Part shown: in pieces, positions 49,234-57,522 of the stretch
Position numbering within the stretch: the stretch's first letter is position 1
How the letters are laid out: each line of letters begins with the position of its first letter
NCBI RefSeq assembly: GCF_005047655.1
Contig: NZ_SUKF01000004.1
Coordinates: 62,001-126,000, forward strand
Reading direction: 5' to 3'
Length of the DNA: 64,000 nt
From: Sinimarinibacterium arenosum
GTDB taxonomy: Bacteria > Pseudomonadota > Gammaproteobacteria > Nevskiales > Nevskiaceae
Program-made: the position numbers and the translations under genes
Notes under the pieces: model-generated
What the model was told of the DNA's origin: nothing
The model's input: only the letters and a program-made list of their open reading frames with translations
Database searches by the model: none

Positions 49234-49782
49234 ATGAAAGCAATGGTAGCCGTCGCAGAAGGGTCGGAATCACTCGAAACTGTCACTGTCGTCAACGTCC
49301 TGCGCCGTGCCGGATTCGAGGTCACGGTCGCCAGCATCACGGGTCAGTTGGCCGTCAAGGCCACACGCGAAATCACTTTGACCGCAGACGCGCTGTTTGC
49401 GGATGTTGCAGCGCAAACCTTTGATCTGATCGTTCTGCCTGGTGGCGAAACCGGGGCCCGCACCCTGGGCGCGCACGCTGCTCTGATCCAGATGCTGAAC
49501 GACCAGCGCCATGCACACCGCTGGACTGCCGCGATCTGCGCCGCGCCGGCACTGGCGCTGGCGCCAGCCGGCCTGCTCGATGGCAAGCAGGCCACCTGCT
49601 ACCCGGCGTTTCGCGATGCGCTGCTGCATTTCGTCGACCTGCCGGTCGTCGTGGACGGCCACTGCATTACCAGCCAGGGACCGGCGACCGCGATGACATT
49701 TGCGCTGCAGCTGGTGGAGTCACTGGCGGGCAGCGCGCTACGCAAGGAAATTGCCGCAGACCTACTGCACCATGGCCACTGA
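49234..49782 (+). CDS. DJ-1/PfpI family protein
   Basis: A 182-residue member of the DJ-1/YajL/ThiJ group. The nucleophile elbow is TAAICAAPALALAP with Cys102, and Glu15 in EGSESLETV is at the place of the conserved glutamate that tunes it. LIVLPGGETGARTL is the usual strand and loop. Relatives act as oxidative-stress proteins, glyoxalases or deglycases, and the activity here cannot be assigned. The ATG at 49234 has AAGGAG nine bases upstream, so an upstream GTG is rejected. It is divergent from icd. Confidence 0.93.
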   Translation: MKAMVAVAEGSESLETVTVVNVLRRAGFEVTVASITGQLAVKATREITLTADALFADVAAQTFDLIVLPGGETGARTLGAHAALIQMLNDQRHAHRWTAAICAAPALALAPAGLLDGKQATCYPAFRDALLHFVDLPVVVDGHCITSQGPATAMTFALQLVESLAGSALRKEIAADLLHHGH

Positions 49783-49797
49783 ATTCAGACCCCGCAT

Positions 49798-49828
49798 AAA
49801 AAAACGCCCGCGACTTGCGGGCGTTTTT
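49798..49828. terminator. Bidirectional terminator between the DJ-1 gene and grxD
   Basis: AAAAACGCCCGC at 49800-49811 pairs with GCGGGCGTTTTT at 49817-49828 around GACTT, with T runs on both strands. It serves both convergent genes. Confidence 0.93.
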
Positions 49829-49851
49829 GATGCGGCGCTTGCACCCACCGT

Positions 49852-50181
49852 TCAGGCGGCCTTCGGCTCGGCGACGGCCTCCTTCAGCATCTTCTGCAAT
49901 TCACCCGACTGGTGCAGATCCAGCGTGATGTCACAGCCGCCAATCAACTCGCCCTTCACGTACAGCTGCGGAAAGGTCGGCCAGTTGGCGAACTTCGGCA
50001 GTGCGCGATAAATCTCTTCGTCCTCGTAGATATTGACCGAGGCAAACGGAACTTCACACGCGCGCAGCGCCTGCACAGTCCGCGCAGAAAACCCGCATTG
50101 GGGAAAATCAGGGGTGCCCTTCATGTATAAAATGATAGGGTTTTCAGTCACTTGCTTCTTGATTCGCTCAAGGGCATCCAT
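49852..50181 (-). CDS. grxD: Monothiol glutaredoxin (Grx4 type)
   Basis: Grx4-type monothiol glutaredoxins carry and transfer 2Fe-2S clusters, linking to the SUF system at the end of the window. The 109-residue product has the CGFS active site at 29-32, followed by WPTFPQLYVKGELIGGCDI, which shapes the glutathione site. The second ATG (50181) is chosen because AGGAG directly abuts the first. Convergent with the DJ-1 gene and divergent from sodB. Confidence 0.95.
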   Translation of the reverse strand: MDALERIKKQVTENPIILYMKGTPDFPQCGFSARTVQALRACEVPFASVNIYEDEEIYRALPKFANWPTFPQLYVKGELIGGCDITLDLHQSGELQKMLKEAVAEPKAA

Positions 50182-50343
50182 CGACATCTCCTGTCCGGAT
50201 GGGGAACGGCGGCGGATTATACGCGTCGCAATCCGTCGGTGTAGGTGTGCTATTGAATTTGACTCCTCGACCGCCTATTTTGTTCGCCCTATTTGCGTCC
50301 AGCACGGCGCATGCCAACGCTAAGATTTTAAGGAACCACCATC

Positions 50344-50919
50344 ATGGCTCTGACTCTCCCCGAACTCCCTTATGCCCGCGACGCGCTTGCGCCGCACATG
50401 TCTGCGGAAACGCTCGACTACCACTACGGCAAGCATCACAAGGCTTATGTCGACAACGGCAACAAGCTGATTGCCGGCACCGAGTTTGAAAACATGTCCC
50501 TCGAAGACATGGTCAAGAAATCCACCGGCAAGATCTTCAACAACGCCGCGCAGGTGTGGAACCACACGTTCTTCTGGAATTGTCTGACGCCGAATCAGAC
50601 CGCGCCCTCACAGAAGCTGACGGACGCACTGACCAAGGCGTTCGGCGGCGTTGATCAGTTCAAGGCGCAGTTCACCGAATCGGCGCTGGGCAACTTCGGC
50701 TCCGGTTGGACCTGGTTGGTCAAGAATGCAGATGGCTCGCTGGCGATCGTCAACACCTCGAACGCAGGCAACCCGATGACTGACGGCAAGACGCCGCTGC
50801 TGACCTGCGACGTCTGGGAACACGCCTACTACGTCGACTACCGCAATGCGCGGCCGTCGTATCTGGAGCACTTCTGGGCACTGGCAAACTGGGCCTTCGT
50901 CGAGGCCAACCTCGGCTGA
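50344..50919 (+). CDS. sodB: Iron superoxide dismutase
   Basis: This enzyme removes superoxide in the cytosol. The 191 residues match E. coli SodB throughout. The metal ligands are His27, His74 (AAQVWNHTFFW), Asp156 and His160 (CDVWEHAYYVDYRN). Gln70 in the second shell and the AAQVWNH context indicate the iron type. GNFGSGWTWLV is typical. An AAGGA ribosome site precedes the ATG. The 157 bases upstream hold its promoter, which I could not place exactly. Confidence 0.97.
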   Translation: MALTLPELPYARDALAPHMSAETLDYHYGKHHKAYVDNGNKLIAGTEFENMSLEDMVKKSTGKIFNNAAQVWNHTFFWNCLTPNQTAPSQKLTDALTKAFGGVDQFKAQFTESALGNFGSGWTWLVKNADGSLAIVNTSNAGNPMTDGKTPLLTCDVWEHAYYVDYRNARPSYLEHFWALANWAFVEANLG

Positions 50920-50940
50920 TCCTGCGTTTGAATGCTGTCG

Positions 50941-50971
50941 AGGCCGCGCCCGGCGCGGCCTTTTTCTTTTT
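50941..50971 (+). terminator. Terminator after sodB, just before argF
   Basis: GGCCGCG at 50942-50948 pairs with CGCGGCC at 50954-50960 and is followed by TTTTTCTTTTT. The argF ribosome site (TCTGGAG) begins immediately after it, so argF must either be transcribed by partial read-through or start within the sodB end. Confidence 0.8.
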
Positions 50972-50983
50972 CTGGAGAACACC

Positions 50984-51874
50984 ATGGCCCGGCATTTTCT
51001 GCGCCTGACCGATCTGAGCCCCGTCGAAACGCGACAGGTCATTGAGCGCGCCATCGCGCTGAAGACCCAACCCGATCCGGCGTACCGGCCATTCGTCGGC
51101 AAGACCCTGGCCATGATCTTCACCAAGAACTCGACGCGCACGCGTGTCAGCTTCGAAGCCGGCATGGCGCGCTACGGCGGACACGCACTGTTCCTGCATT
51201 CGGGCGCAACCCAGCTCGGCCGTGACGAGCCGATCAGCGATACCGCACAGGTGCTGTCACGCATGTGCGACATCATCATGATTCGCAACGACTCGCAGGC
51301 GGACCAGCAGGAACTGGCGGCGAACTCCCGCGTGCCCGTCATCAACGGACTGTCGGATCTGCACCACCCGTGCCAGATGCTGGCCGATCTGCAGTGCTGG
51401 TTCGAGCATCGCGGCGATCCCGCCGGCAAGATCGCCGCGTGGATCGGTGACGGCAACAACGTCTGCCATTCCTGGATCGAAGCCGCGGCGATGTTCGGTT
51501 TCACACTGCGTATCGCGACGCCCAAAGGCTATGAGCCCGATCCTGAACTCGTCGCTGCCGCCGGCACGCACATCGAGCTGTGCACGCCGGACGTCGCAGC
51601 AACCGGCGCCGATCTGATTGTGACGGACACCTGGACCAGCATGGGCCAGGAAGCGGAAACCAAGAAGCGTCTGGCCGACTTTGCCGGCTTCCAGGTCGAT
51701 GCGGCCATGATGGCGCGCGCCAAACCGGACGCCATCTTCATGCATTGCCTTCCCGCGCATCGCGGCGAGGAAGTCAGCACCGACGTCATCGACGGTCCGC
51801 AATCGGTGATCTACGACGAAGCCGAAAATCGCCTGTGGGCGCAGATGGCGCTGGTCGAATTCCTGCTCAAATGA
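50984..51874 (+). CDS. argF: Ornithine carbamoyltransferase
   Basis: ArgF makes citrulline from ornithine and carbamoyl phosphate in arginine synthesis. From the ATG at 50984 there are 296 residues: the carbamoyl-phosphate motif STRTR at 50-54, DLHHPCQMLADLQ, and MHCLPAHRGEEVS with the ornithine-site cysteine. The frame is open upstream into sodB, but GGAG and the family N-terminus fix this start. It overlaps nadC by four bases (ATGA), an unusual pairing of arginine and NAD synthesis. Confidence 0.96.
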   Translation: MARHFLRLTDLSPVETRQVIERAIALKTQPDPAYRPFVGKTLAMIFTKNSTRTRVSFEAGMARYGGHALFLHSGATQLGRDEPISDTAQVLSRMCDIIMIRNDSQADQQELAANSRVPVINGLSDLHHPCQMLADLQCWFEHRGDPAGKIAAWIGDGNNVCHSWIEAAAMFGFTLRIATPKGYEPDPELVAAAGTHIELCTPDVAATGADLIVTDTWTSMGQEAETKKRLADFAGFQVDAAMMARAKPDAIFMHCLPAHRGEEVSTDVIDGPQSVIYDEAENRLWAQMALVEFLLK

Positions 51875-52746
51875 TCACGACCCCCGCTGCACCGATGCTG
51901 CCGGACTACGTTAACGATCTGCAGACCAGTGTCGACCATGCGCTGGCCGAGGACATCGGCAGCGGCGACGTCACTGCGCGACTGGTGCCGGCGAACCAGC
52001 TGGGCACCGCGCGAGTCATCGCGCGGGAAGACGCCATCGTCTGTGGCCGCGCCTGGGTGGATGCGGTCTTTCAGCAGGTCGATCCCGCCGTCGCCGTCGA
52101 CTGGTCGGTCAGTGACGGCGACCGCGTCCACTCCGACCAGCTGCTGTTTCGCGTCCACGGTCCCGCGCGCGCGCTGCTGACCGCTGAACGCACGGCGCTG
52201 AACTTTCTTCAGACCCTGTCCGGCACCGCCACCGCAGTGGCGCGTTACGTTGACGCAGTGGCCGGCACCGGCTGCTCGATCGTCGATACGCGAAAAACCC
52301 TGCCCGGCCTGCGCAATGCCCAGAAATATGCTGTGCGCTGCGGCGGCGGGGTCAATCACCGGATCGGGCTCTACGACGGCATCCTGATCAAAGAAAATCA
52401 CATTGCCGCAGCCGGCGGCATCGCCGCGGCGATTGCCGCCGCCCGTGCCCTCGACGCCGGCGTGCCACTGATGACCGAAGCGGAAACGCTGGACGAAGCA
52501 CGCGCCGCACTGGGCGCTGACGTCGACCTTCTGCTGGTCGACGACTTCCCGCTCGATCAGTTGCGCGAAGCCGTTACGCTGACCCGCAGCCATCGAGCCA
52601 GCGGCGGCCGCACCGTCATCGAGTACTCAGGCAACACTACGCTCGACAACGTGCGCTCGATCGCCGAAACCGGCGTCGATCGCGTCTCGATCGGCGCAAT
52701 CACCAAGCACCTGAGCGCGGTCGACCTGTCGATGCGCTTCGCCTGA
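51871..52746 (+). CDS. nadC: Nicotinate-nucleotide pyrophosphorylase (quinolinate phosphoribosyltransferase)
   Basis: NadC converts quinolinate, the product of NadA at 38108, to nicotinate mononucleotide. The 291 residues show LAEDIGSGDVTARLVP, LTAERTALNFLQTLSGTAT, VDTRKTLPGLRNAQKYAV, GGGVNHRIGLYDGILIKENH (about 168-187) and VEYSG-like IEYSGNTTLDNV near the C-terminus. The start is the ATG overlapping the argF stop. It is convergent with murI, with only 28 bases between. Confidence 0.96.
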   Translation: MITTPAAPMLPDYVNDLQTSVDHALAEDIGSGDVTARLVPANQLGTARVIAREDAIVCGRAWVDAVFQQVDPAVAVDWSVSDGDRVHSDQLLFRVHGPARALLTAERTALNFLQTLSGTATAVARYVDAVAGTGCSIVDTRKTLPGLRNAQKYAVRCGGGVNHRIGLYDGILIKENHIAAAGGIAAAIAAARALDAGVPLMTEAETLDEARAALGADVDLLLVDDFPLDQLREAVTLTRSHRASGGRTVIEYSGNTTLDNVRSIAETGVDRVSIGAITKHLSAVDLSMRFA

Positions 52747-52774
52747 GGCGCGTGCCGCAGCGGCGGCTGGCGCA

Positions 52775-53542
52775 TCAGGCGGAAAATTCGGTCAGGCGAG
52801 CACGAATGGCTGCGAATTCCTGCGGATCACCGCTGCACAGCCACTCGACCCCGCCACGCCCATCCACTGCAAGCAGGCTCTCACGCTGCAGCACCCGCTC
52901 GACCTGACGTGCGACCGCCGCACCGGTATCCAGCAGGACGACTTCGGGACCGACCACCTCGGCAATCAGCGGTTTCAGAAACGGATAGTGGGTACACCCC
53001 AGAACCATCACATCGGCGCCGGCTGCCAGCAGCGGCCGCGTGTACTGTTCGACCAAAGCACGCGTCTGAGGCCCATTCAAGTCGCCACGCTCGACCTGTT
53101 CGACCAGCCCAGGACATGGCTGCGTGATGATGCGCACCCCCCCCGCGTGCTGAGCCACCAGGGCATGAAATTTCTCGCCTGCCAACGCCGCGCCAGTCGC
53201 CAGTACACCGACAATGCCCGTGCGGGTCTGCGCCACGGCCGGCTTGATCGCCGGCTCCATGCCAACAAACGGCACCGGGTAGCTCGCACGCAGATATTCC
53301 ACGGCGGCAATCGTGGCGGTATTGCATGCCACCACGATCAGCTTGGCTCCACGCGCCAGCAGCTCTTCGGTGATGGCCACCGTGCGATCAACGATGGCCT
53401 GCCGAGACTTGCCGCCATACGGACAATGCGCGTGATCGGCGTAATAGATGAAATCCTCGTTCGGCAACAGGCGCTGCAGCTCTCGCAGCACCGAAATGCC
53501 GCCCACGCCGGAATCCATCACGCCGATCGGAGCCACCGTCAT
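52775..53542 (-). CDS. murI: Glutamate racemase
   Basis: MurI provides D-glutamate for peptidoglycan. The 255 residues begin MTVAPIGVMDSGVGGISVL and contain both catalytic cysteine motifs, VVACNTATIAA and LGCTHYPFLKPL. ADHAHCPYGGKS is the substrate loop. Its ATG overlaps the stop of the upstream hydrolase gene (ATGA). Confidence 0.96.
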   Translation of the reverse strand: MTVAPIGVMDSGVGGISVLRELQRLLPNEDFIYYADHAHCPYGGKSRQAIVDRTVAITEELLARGAKLIVVACNTATIAAVEYLRASYPVPFVGMEPAIKPAVAQTRTGIVGVLATGAALAGEKFHALVAQHAGGVRIITQPCPGLVEQVERGDLNGPQTRALVEQYTRPLLAAGADVMVLGCTHYPFLKPLIAEVVGPEVVLLDTGAAVARQVERVLQRESLLAVDGRGGVEWLCSGDPQEFAAIRARLTEFSA

Positions 53543-54354
53543 GCCGCCCCGGATGAACGCTTGCGCAAACGTGGAACCGGGCCCTGCAGAAACCGCATCA
53601 CCACGGCATTGAATGCGTCCGGAAACTCCGATGGCAGACCGTGATGGGCGCCATCGAAATGATGCAGGCGCGCACGCGGCAAGGCATGCGCGAACATCAC
53701 CGTTTCGTCGTGTCCGAAATAGTCGTGCTCGGAAGCAACCACCAGCACCGGCATCGTCAACTCTCCCAGCCTGTCGATAACCGACCAGCGCGCCAGCGAA
53801 GTCAGCGCGGTCAGGTAGCTGCGCCGGGAATTACGACTCCCGCGCTCGATGACTTTTGCGCGTTCAGCGGCATCATTCGGAAACATGCGATGCGCCGAAA
53901 TCGCAGAGAGTCTTGCGGGCCCCAGCAAGCTCATCACCGCCAGGCGGTAGGAAAATTCCACGTAGTGCTGCCAGGATCGCGGCTGAAAACTCGGCACGCT
54001 GTTGGCGATCACCAGACGATGCACGCTGGACGGATGCTCCAGCGTGTACTGCAAGGCGACAGCGCCGCCCATCGAGTGACCGATCAACAGGCACTCGGCA
54101 ATCCCGAGGGCCTGCAGAAAGCCATGTATATCTGCCGCGAAGCGCGGCACGCTGCTGCGTCGCCGGCCGCGCGTCGTGTCACCAAAACCGCGCAGGTCGG
54201 GCGCAATCACCCGATAGTGCTCGGCAAACACCGGAATCTGGAACTCCCAGTCGTTGATACTGCCGCCAAGCCCATGCAGCAACACCAGCACTGGCCCAGC
54301 GCCTTCATCCCGGTAGTGGACCCGCAGGTCATCAACCTGAATGAAGGCGCTCAT
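53539..54354 (-). CDS. Alpha/beta-fold hydrolase
   Basis: A 271-residue soluble hydrolase. VLVLLHGLGGSINDWEFQ gives the oxyanion loop, GHSMGGAVALQY the nucleophile serine, PVLVVASEHDYFG the acid region and FDGAHHGLPSEFPDAF the histidine. The start ATG at 54354 (MSAFIQVDDLRVHYRDEG) fits the family; the frame extends 51 bases upstream. The fold is shared by esterases, lipases, haloalkane dehalogenases and C-C bond hydrolases, so the substrate is not assignable. It is translationally coupled to murI. Confidence 0.88.
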   Translation of the reverse strand: MSAFIQVDDLRVHYRDEGAGPVLVLLHGLGGSINDWEFQIPVFAEHYRVIAPDLRGFGDTTRGRRRSSVPRFAADIHGFLQALGIAECLLIGHSMGGAVALQYTLEHPSSVHRLVIANSVPSFQPRSWQHYVEFSYRLAVMSLLGPARLSAISAHRMFPNDAAERAKVIERGSRNSRRSYLTALTSLARWSVIDRLGELTMPVLVVASEHDYFGHDETVMFAHALPRARLHHFDGAHHGLPSEFPDAFNAVVMRFLQGPVPRLRKRSSGAA

Positions 54355-54459
54355 GCCGGCACCGTGAATGTGCAAGCACCATTGAGTTGCGAAATCGCAC
54401 TCCACCGGCCCGTCAACGCAGACTTGGCGCGCATCGGTTCCAACCCAATGCCAGTACGT

Positions 54460-56331
54460 CTAGTGCCCGCGCGAATCGGAGACGCTGCAGAAGCAGTACG
54501 CGTAGTAGCCAGAGGGATCATTGAATGACGACAGCAGTGCGCCGACATCGCTGCGCTCAGTCACCGTCTCGGCCCAACGCGACAAACCCGAAGGCAGCAG
54601 ATCGATATGAATCTTGCCGTAGAACTGCGACAGCAGTTGATTGGCGAAGCCACGATCCGGAACGCGTTCATCCAGCGTGTACTCGTCCGGGTCCAAACCC
54701 GCCAGCTGGGCTGCGGCATCCGCCGCCTGCTGGAGATCGCCAATCTTGTCGACCAAACCGATCTCCTTCGCATCGGCACCGCTCCAGACCCGACCACGGG
54801 CAATACGGTCGACTTCGCCGACCGGCAACTTGCGTGCAGCGGCAACGCCCTCTATGAAGTCACGGTAGATCTTTTCGATGCCCGACTGGATGATCGTTTC
54901 GACTGCCGGCGTCAGCGGTCGATCGATCCGGAACGCACCCGCCAGCGGCGTGGTACCCACACCATCGGTATAGACGCCCAGCTTCTGCAGGGTCTGATCG
55001 ATCGTCGGGATCATGCCAAAGACGCCAATCGAACCGGTGATGGTGGTGTCGTGCGCCCAGATCTCGGCAGTATCCATCGCCACCCAGTAGCCACCGCTCG
55101 CAGCCATGGTCGACATTGAAGCGACCACCGGCTTTCCGGCATCCCGCAAGTTGCGCACCGCGCGCCGTATCTGCTCGGCTGCCCATACGCTGCCGCCGGG
55201 CGAATTGATCCGCAGCACAACCGCAGCGACATCGTCATCGCGCCGGACATCATCCAGCAGATCAGAGAGCGTATCCCCGCCAGCCTGGCCAATGTCACCG
55301 ATGCCATCGACGATTTCACCCTGAACGACAACCAGCGCCACTTTTTTCGCCGTCGACGCAACGGCCACACGGCGCTGCTCATGGTCCACAGCACTGAGAT
55401 AGTCCAGATAGTGAATCTGACGGAAACTGCCGTGATCCTCATCGGTGCCGACGATATCGCTCATGCGCTTGCGGAATGCGGTCAGCGTTTCGAGCTGTGT
55501 CACCAGACCCTGATCACGTGCATAGGCCGCAGCATCGCCACCGTTGGCACTGAGCCCGTCGGCCATGCCATTGGCATAGTCATCAGCAATGCTGGGCGCC
55601 AGACCGCGCCCTTCGGACACCGCCTGCCCGTAGCTGTGCCAGAGGTCCCCCAGCCATTCCAGATTGGCCTGCCGCGCTGCGGCGGACATGTCGTTGCGAA
55701 TGAACGGCTCAACCGCAGACTTGTATTCGCCCACACGAAAAACGTGGACATTGACACCGATCTTTTCGAGCGCATCGGCAAAATAGTTGTTGTAGCTGCT
55801 GAAGCCGTCAACAAACACGCTGCCATAGGGATCAAGCACGATTTCGTCGGCTTTGGCAGCCGCGTAGTACTGCATCTGGTCGTACCACGGGCTCCAGGCA
55901 ACGATCTTCTTTCCTGCCGATTGAAATGCCGCCATCGCGGTCCGCAGCTCATCCAGCTGCGCCAGTCCGGCGCCCCACATGCCATCCAGTTTGAGTACAG
56001 CAAAGGTGATCCGATCGTCATCCTTGGCCGCATCCAGAGCGTCAATCAGATCCCGCAAGCCGGACTGCGAAGGCTGTTCACCGCCGAAGCTTTCAAGAAA
56101 CCGGCGGCTGGGGTCTTCGTCAACCTGATCAACCAAGGCTCCACTTGGTGCTAGCACCAGAGCGACGTTGTTCTCGACCGTGACCGGGGTACCCCCGCGC
56201 ATTGCCATCCACACCAGCGCCATTGCAGCGAGGATCGCAATGATGACCACTATGCGATAGACCGTAACGATCAATCCCCACAGGAAATCGAACATGCGAC
56301 GGATCATTGATTTACCGGAGTCTGCTGCCAT
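54460..56331 (-). CDS. sppA: Signal peptide peptidase SppA, 67-kDa type
   Basis: SppA degrades cleaved signal peptides in the inner membrane. The 623 residues hold an N-terminal membrane anchor (about 22-44) and two tandem S49 domains. The general-base lysine is Lys204 in FRVGEYKSAVEPF, and the nucleophile serine is Ser412 in MSTMAASGGYWVAM, as in E. coli SppA, where Lys and Ser come from different halves. LRINSPGGSVWAAEQI precedes it. It lies 18 bases downstream of the FabH-like gene. Confidence 0.95.
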   Translation of the reverse strand: MAADSGKSMIRRMFDFLWGLIVTVYRIVVIIAILAAMALVWMAMRGGTPVTVENNVALVLAPSGALVDQVDEDPSRRFLESFGGEQPSQSGLRDLIDALDAAKDDDRITFAVLKLDGMWGAGLAQLDELRTAMAAFQSAGKKIVAWSPWYDQMQYYAAAKADEIVLDPYGSVFVDGFSSYNNYFADALEKIGVNVHVFRVGEYKSAVEPFIRNDMSAAARQANLEWLGDLWHSYGQAVSEGRGLAPSIADDYANGMADGLSANGGDAAAYARDQGLVTQLETLTAFRKRMSDIVGTDEDHGSFRQIHYLDYLSAVDHEQRRVAVASTAKKVALVVVQGEIVDGIGDIGQAGGDTLSDLLDDVRRDDDVAAVVLRINSPGGSVWAAEQIRRAVRNLRDAGKPVVASMSTMAASGGYWVAMDTAEIWAHDTTITGSIGVFGMIPTIDQTLQKLGVYTDGVGTTPLAGAFRIDRPLTPAVETIIQSGIEKIYRDFIEGVAAARKLPVGEVDRIARGRVWSGADAKEIGLVDKIGDLQQAADAAAQLAGLDPDEYTLDERVPDRGFANQLLSQFYGKIHIDLLPSGLSRWAETVTERSDVGALLSSFNDPSGYYAYCFCSVSDSRGH

Positions 56332-56349
56332 GACGGGGCCGCCGCTGCC

Positions 56350-57471
56350 TCAGTAGCGCCGCATGACCACGGAGCCCGCCGAATAGCCTGCGCCAAAAGC
56401 GCACAGCACGGCGATGTCACCCGCAGTCAGATCAGCGTGATATTTGTGGAACGCGATGACCGAACCTGCCGAGCTGGTGTTGGCATACTCGTCCAGGATC
56501 ACCGGCGCTTCGATTTCGTCGGGTTCGCGCCCCAGGACCCGCTTGGCGATGAGATTGTTCATTCCCAGATTGGCCTGATGCAGCCAGAACCGGCGCACCG
56601 CCTGCGGATCGACACCCAGATCGCCCAGGTGCGCCAGCATCAGCTCGGACACCATCGGCACCACTTCCTTGAACACCTTGCGGCCTTCCTGATGGAACAG
56701 TACGTCGTCCCAGCGGCGCTGCGGCACTTCACATTCGTTGAGAAAGCCAAAGTTGTTGCGGATATTGTTGGAGAACTGGGTCAGCAGGCGCGTCCCCAGA
56801 ATCTCGAAACGATTCGCCGAGGTGGCCGTTTCCATCGGCTCGATCAGTACCGCCGTGGCTGCGTCGCCAAAGATGAAATGACAATCGCGATTGCGCCAGT
56901 TCAGGTGGCCGCTGCAAATCTCCGGGCTGATCACCAGCGCGGCACGCGCGCTGCCGCTGCGCACGGTGTCGGCGGCAGCCTGAATTCCGAACGCTGCCGA
57001 CGCACAGGCAACGTTCATGTCGTAGGCATAGCCGGTGCAACCCAGAGCCTGCTGAATCTCGACCGCCATTGCGGGATAACCCCGCTGCATGTTGGAACAG
57101 GCGACAATCACGCAGTCGATATCGGCCGGTGTGCGTCCTGCGCGTTCCAGTGCCTCATGCGCGGCGGCCAGCCCCATTTCACACATCAGCGAAGGCTCTT
57201 CGTCACCGCGCATGCGGATGCGCGGACGCATGATGTCGACGTCGAGCACGCCCTCGCGGTCGACGACATGGCGTGAGCGAATGCCGGACGCCTTGACGAT
57301 GAATTCGGAACTGGACGGTGCCAGCGCAGCGACGCTTCCGGCCGCGATGCCGTCAGCATGTTCTGAGTTGTAACGTTCGACGTAGCGGTTGTAGCACTCA
57401 ACCAGCTCGTCGTTGGAAATCGAAAGGGGCGGCGTATACAGGCCTGTGCCGCTAATGGCGACTGGTTTCAT
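56350..57471 (-). CDS. Beta-ketoacyl-ACP synthase III-like condensing enzyme
   Basis: The 373-residue thiolase-fold enzyme has the catalytic triad Cys156 (MNVACASAAFG), His298 (FWLHQANLGMNN) and Asn331 (EYANTSSAGS). It is longer than housekeeping FabH (about 320). It resembles the Pseudomonas enzyme PA3286, which I recall takes octanoyl-CoA from beta-oxidation into fatty acid synthesis. So it may shunt medium-chain acyl-CoA to lipid synthesis. The start ATG gives MKPVAISGTGLYTPP. sppA follows by 18 bases. Confidence 0.9.
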   Translation of the reverse strand: MKPVAISGTGLYTPPLSISNDELVECYNRYVERYNSEHADGIAAGSVAALAPSSSEFIVKASGIRSRHVVDREGVLDVDIMRPRIRMRGDEEPSLMCEMGLAAAHEALERAGRTPADIDCVIVACSNMQRGYPAMAVEIQQALGCTGYAYDMNVACASAAFGIQAAADTVRSGSARAALVISPEICSGHLNWRNRDCHFIFGDAATAVLIEPMETATSANRFEILGTRLLTQFSNNIRNNFGFLNECEVPQRRWDDVLFHQEGRKVFKEVVPMVSELMLAHLGDLGVDPQAVRRFWLHQANLGMNNLIAKRVLGREPDEIEAPVILDEYANTSSAGSVIAFHKYHADLTAGDIAVLCAFGAGYSAGSVVMRRY

Positions 57472-57522
57472 AGAGAATGGGGAGCGGGTGCGAACAAATT
57501 CAGGAAAGGATTCGGAGTGTAC

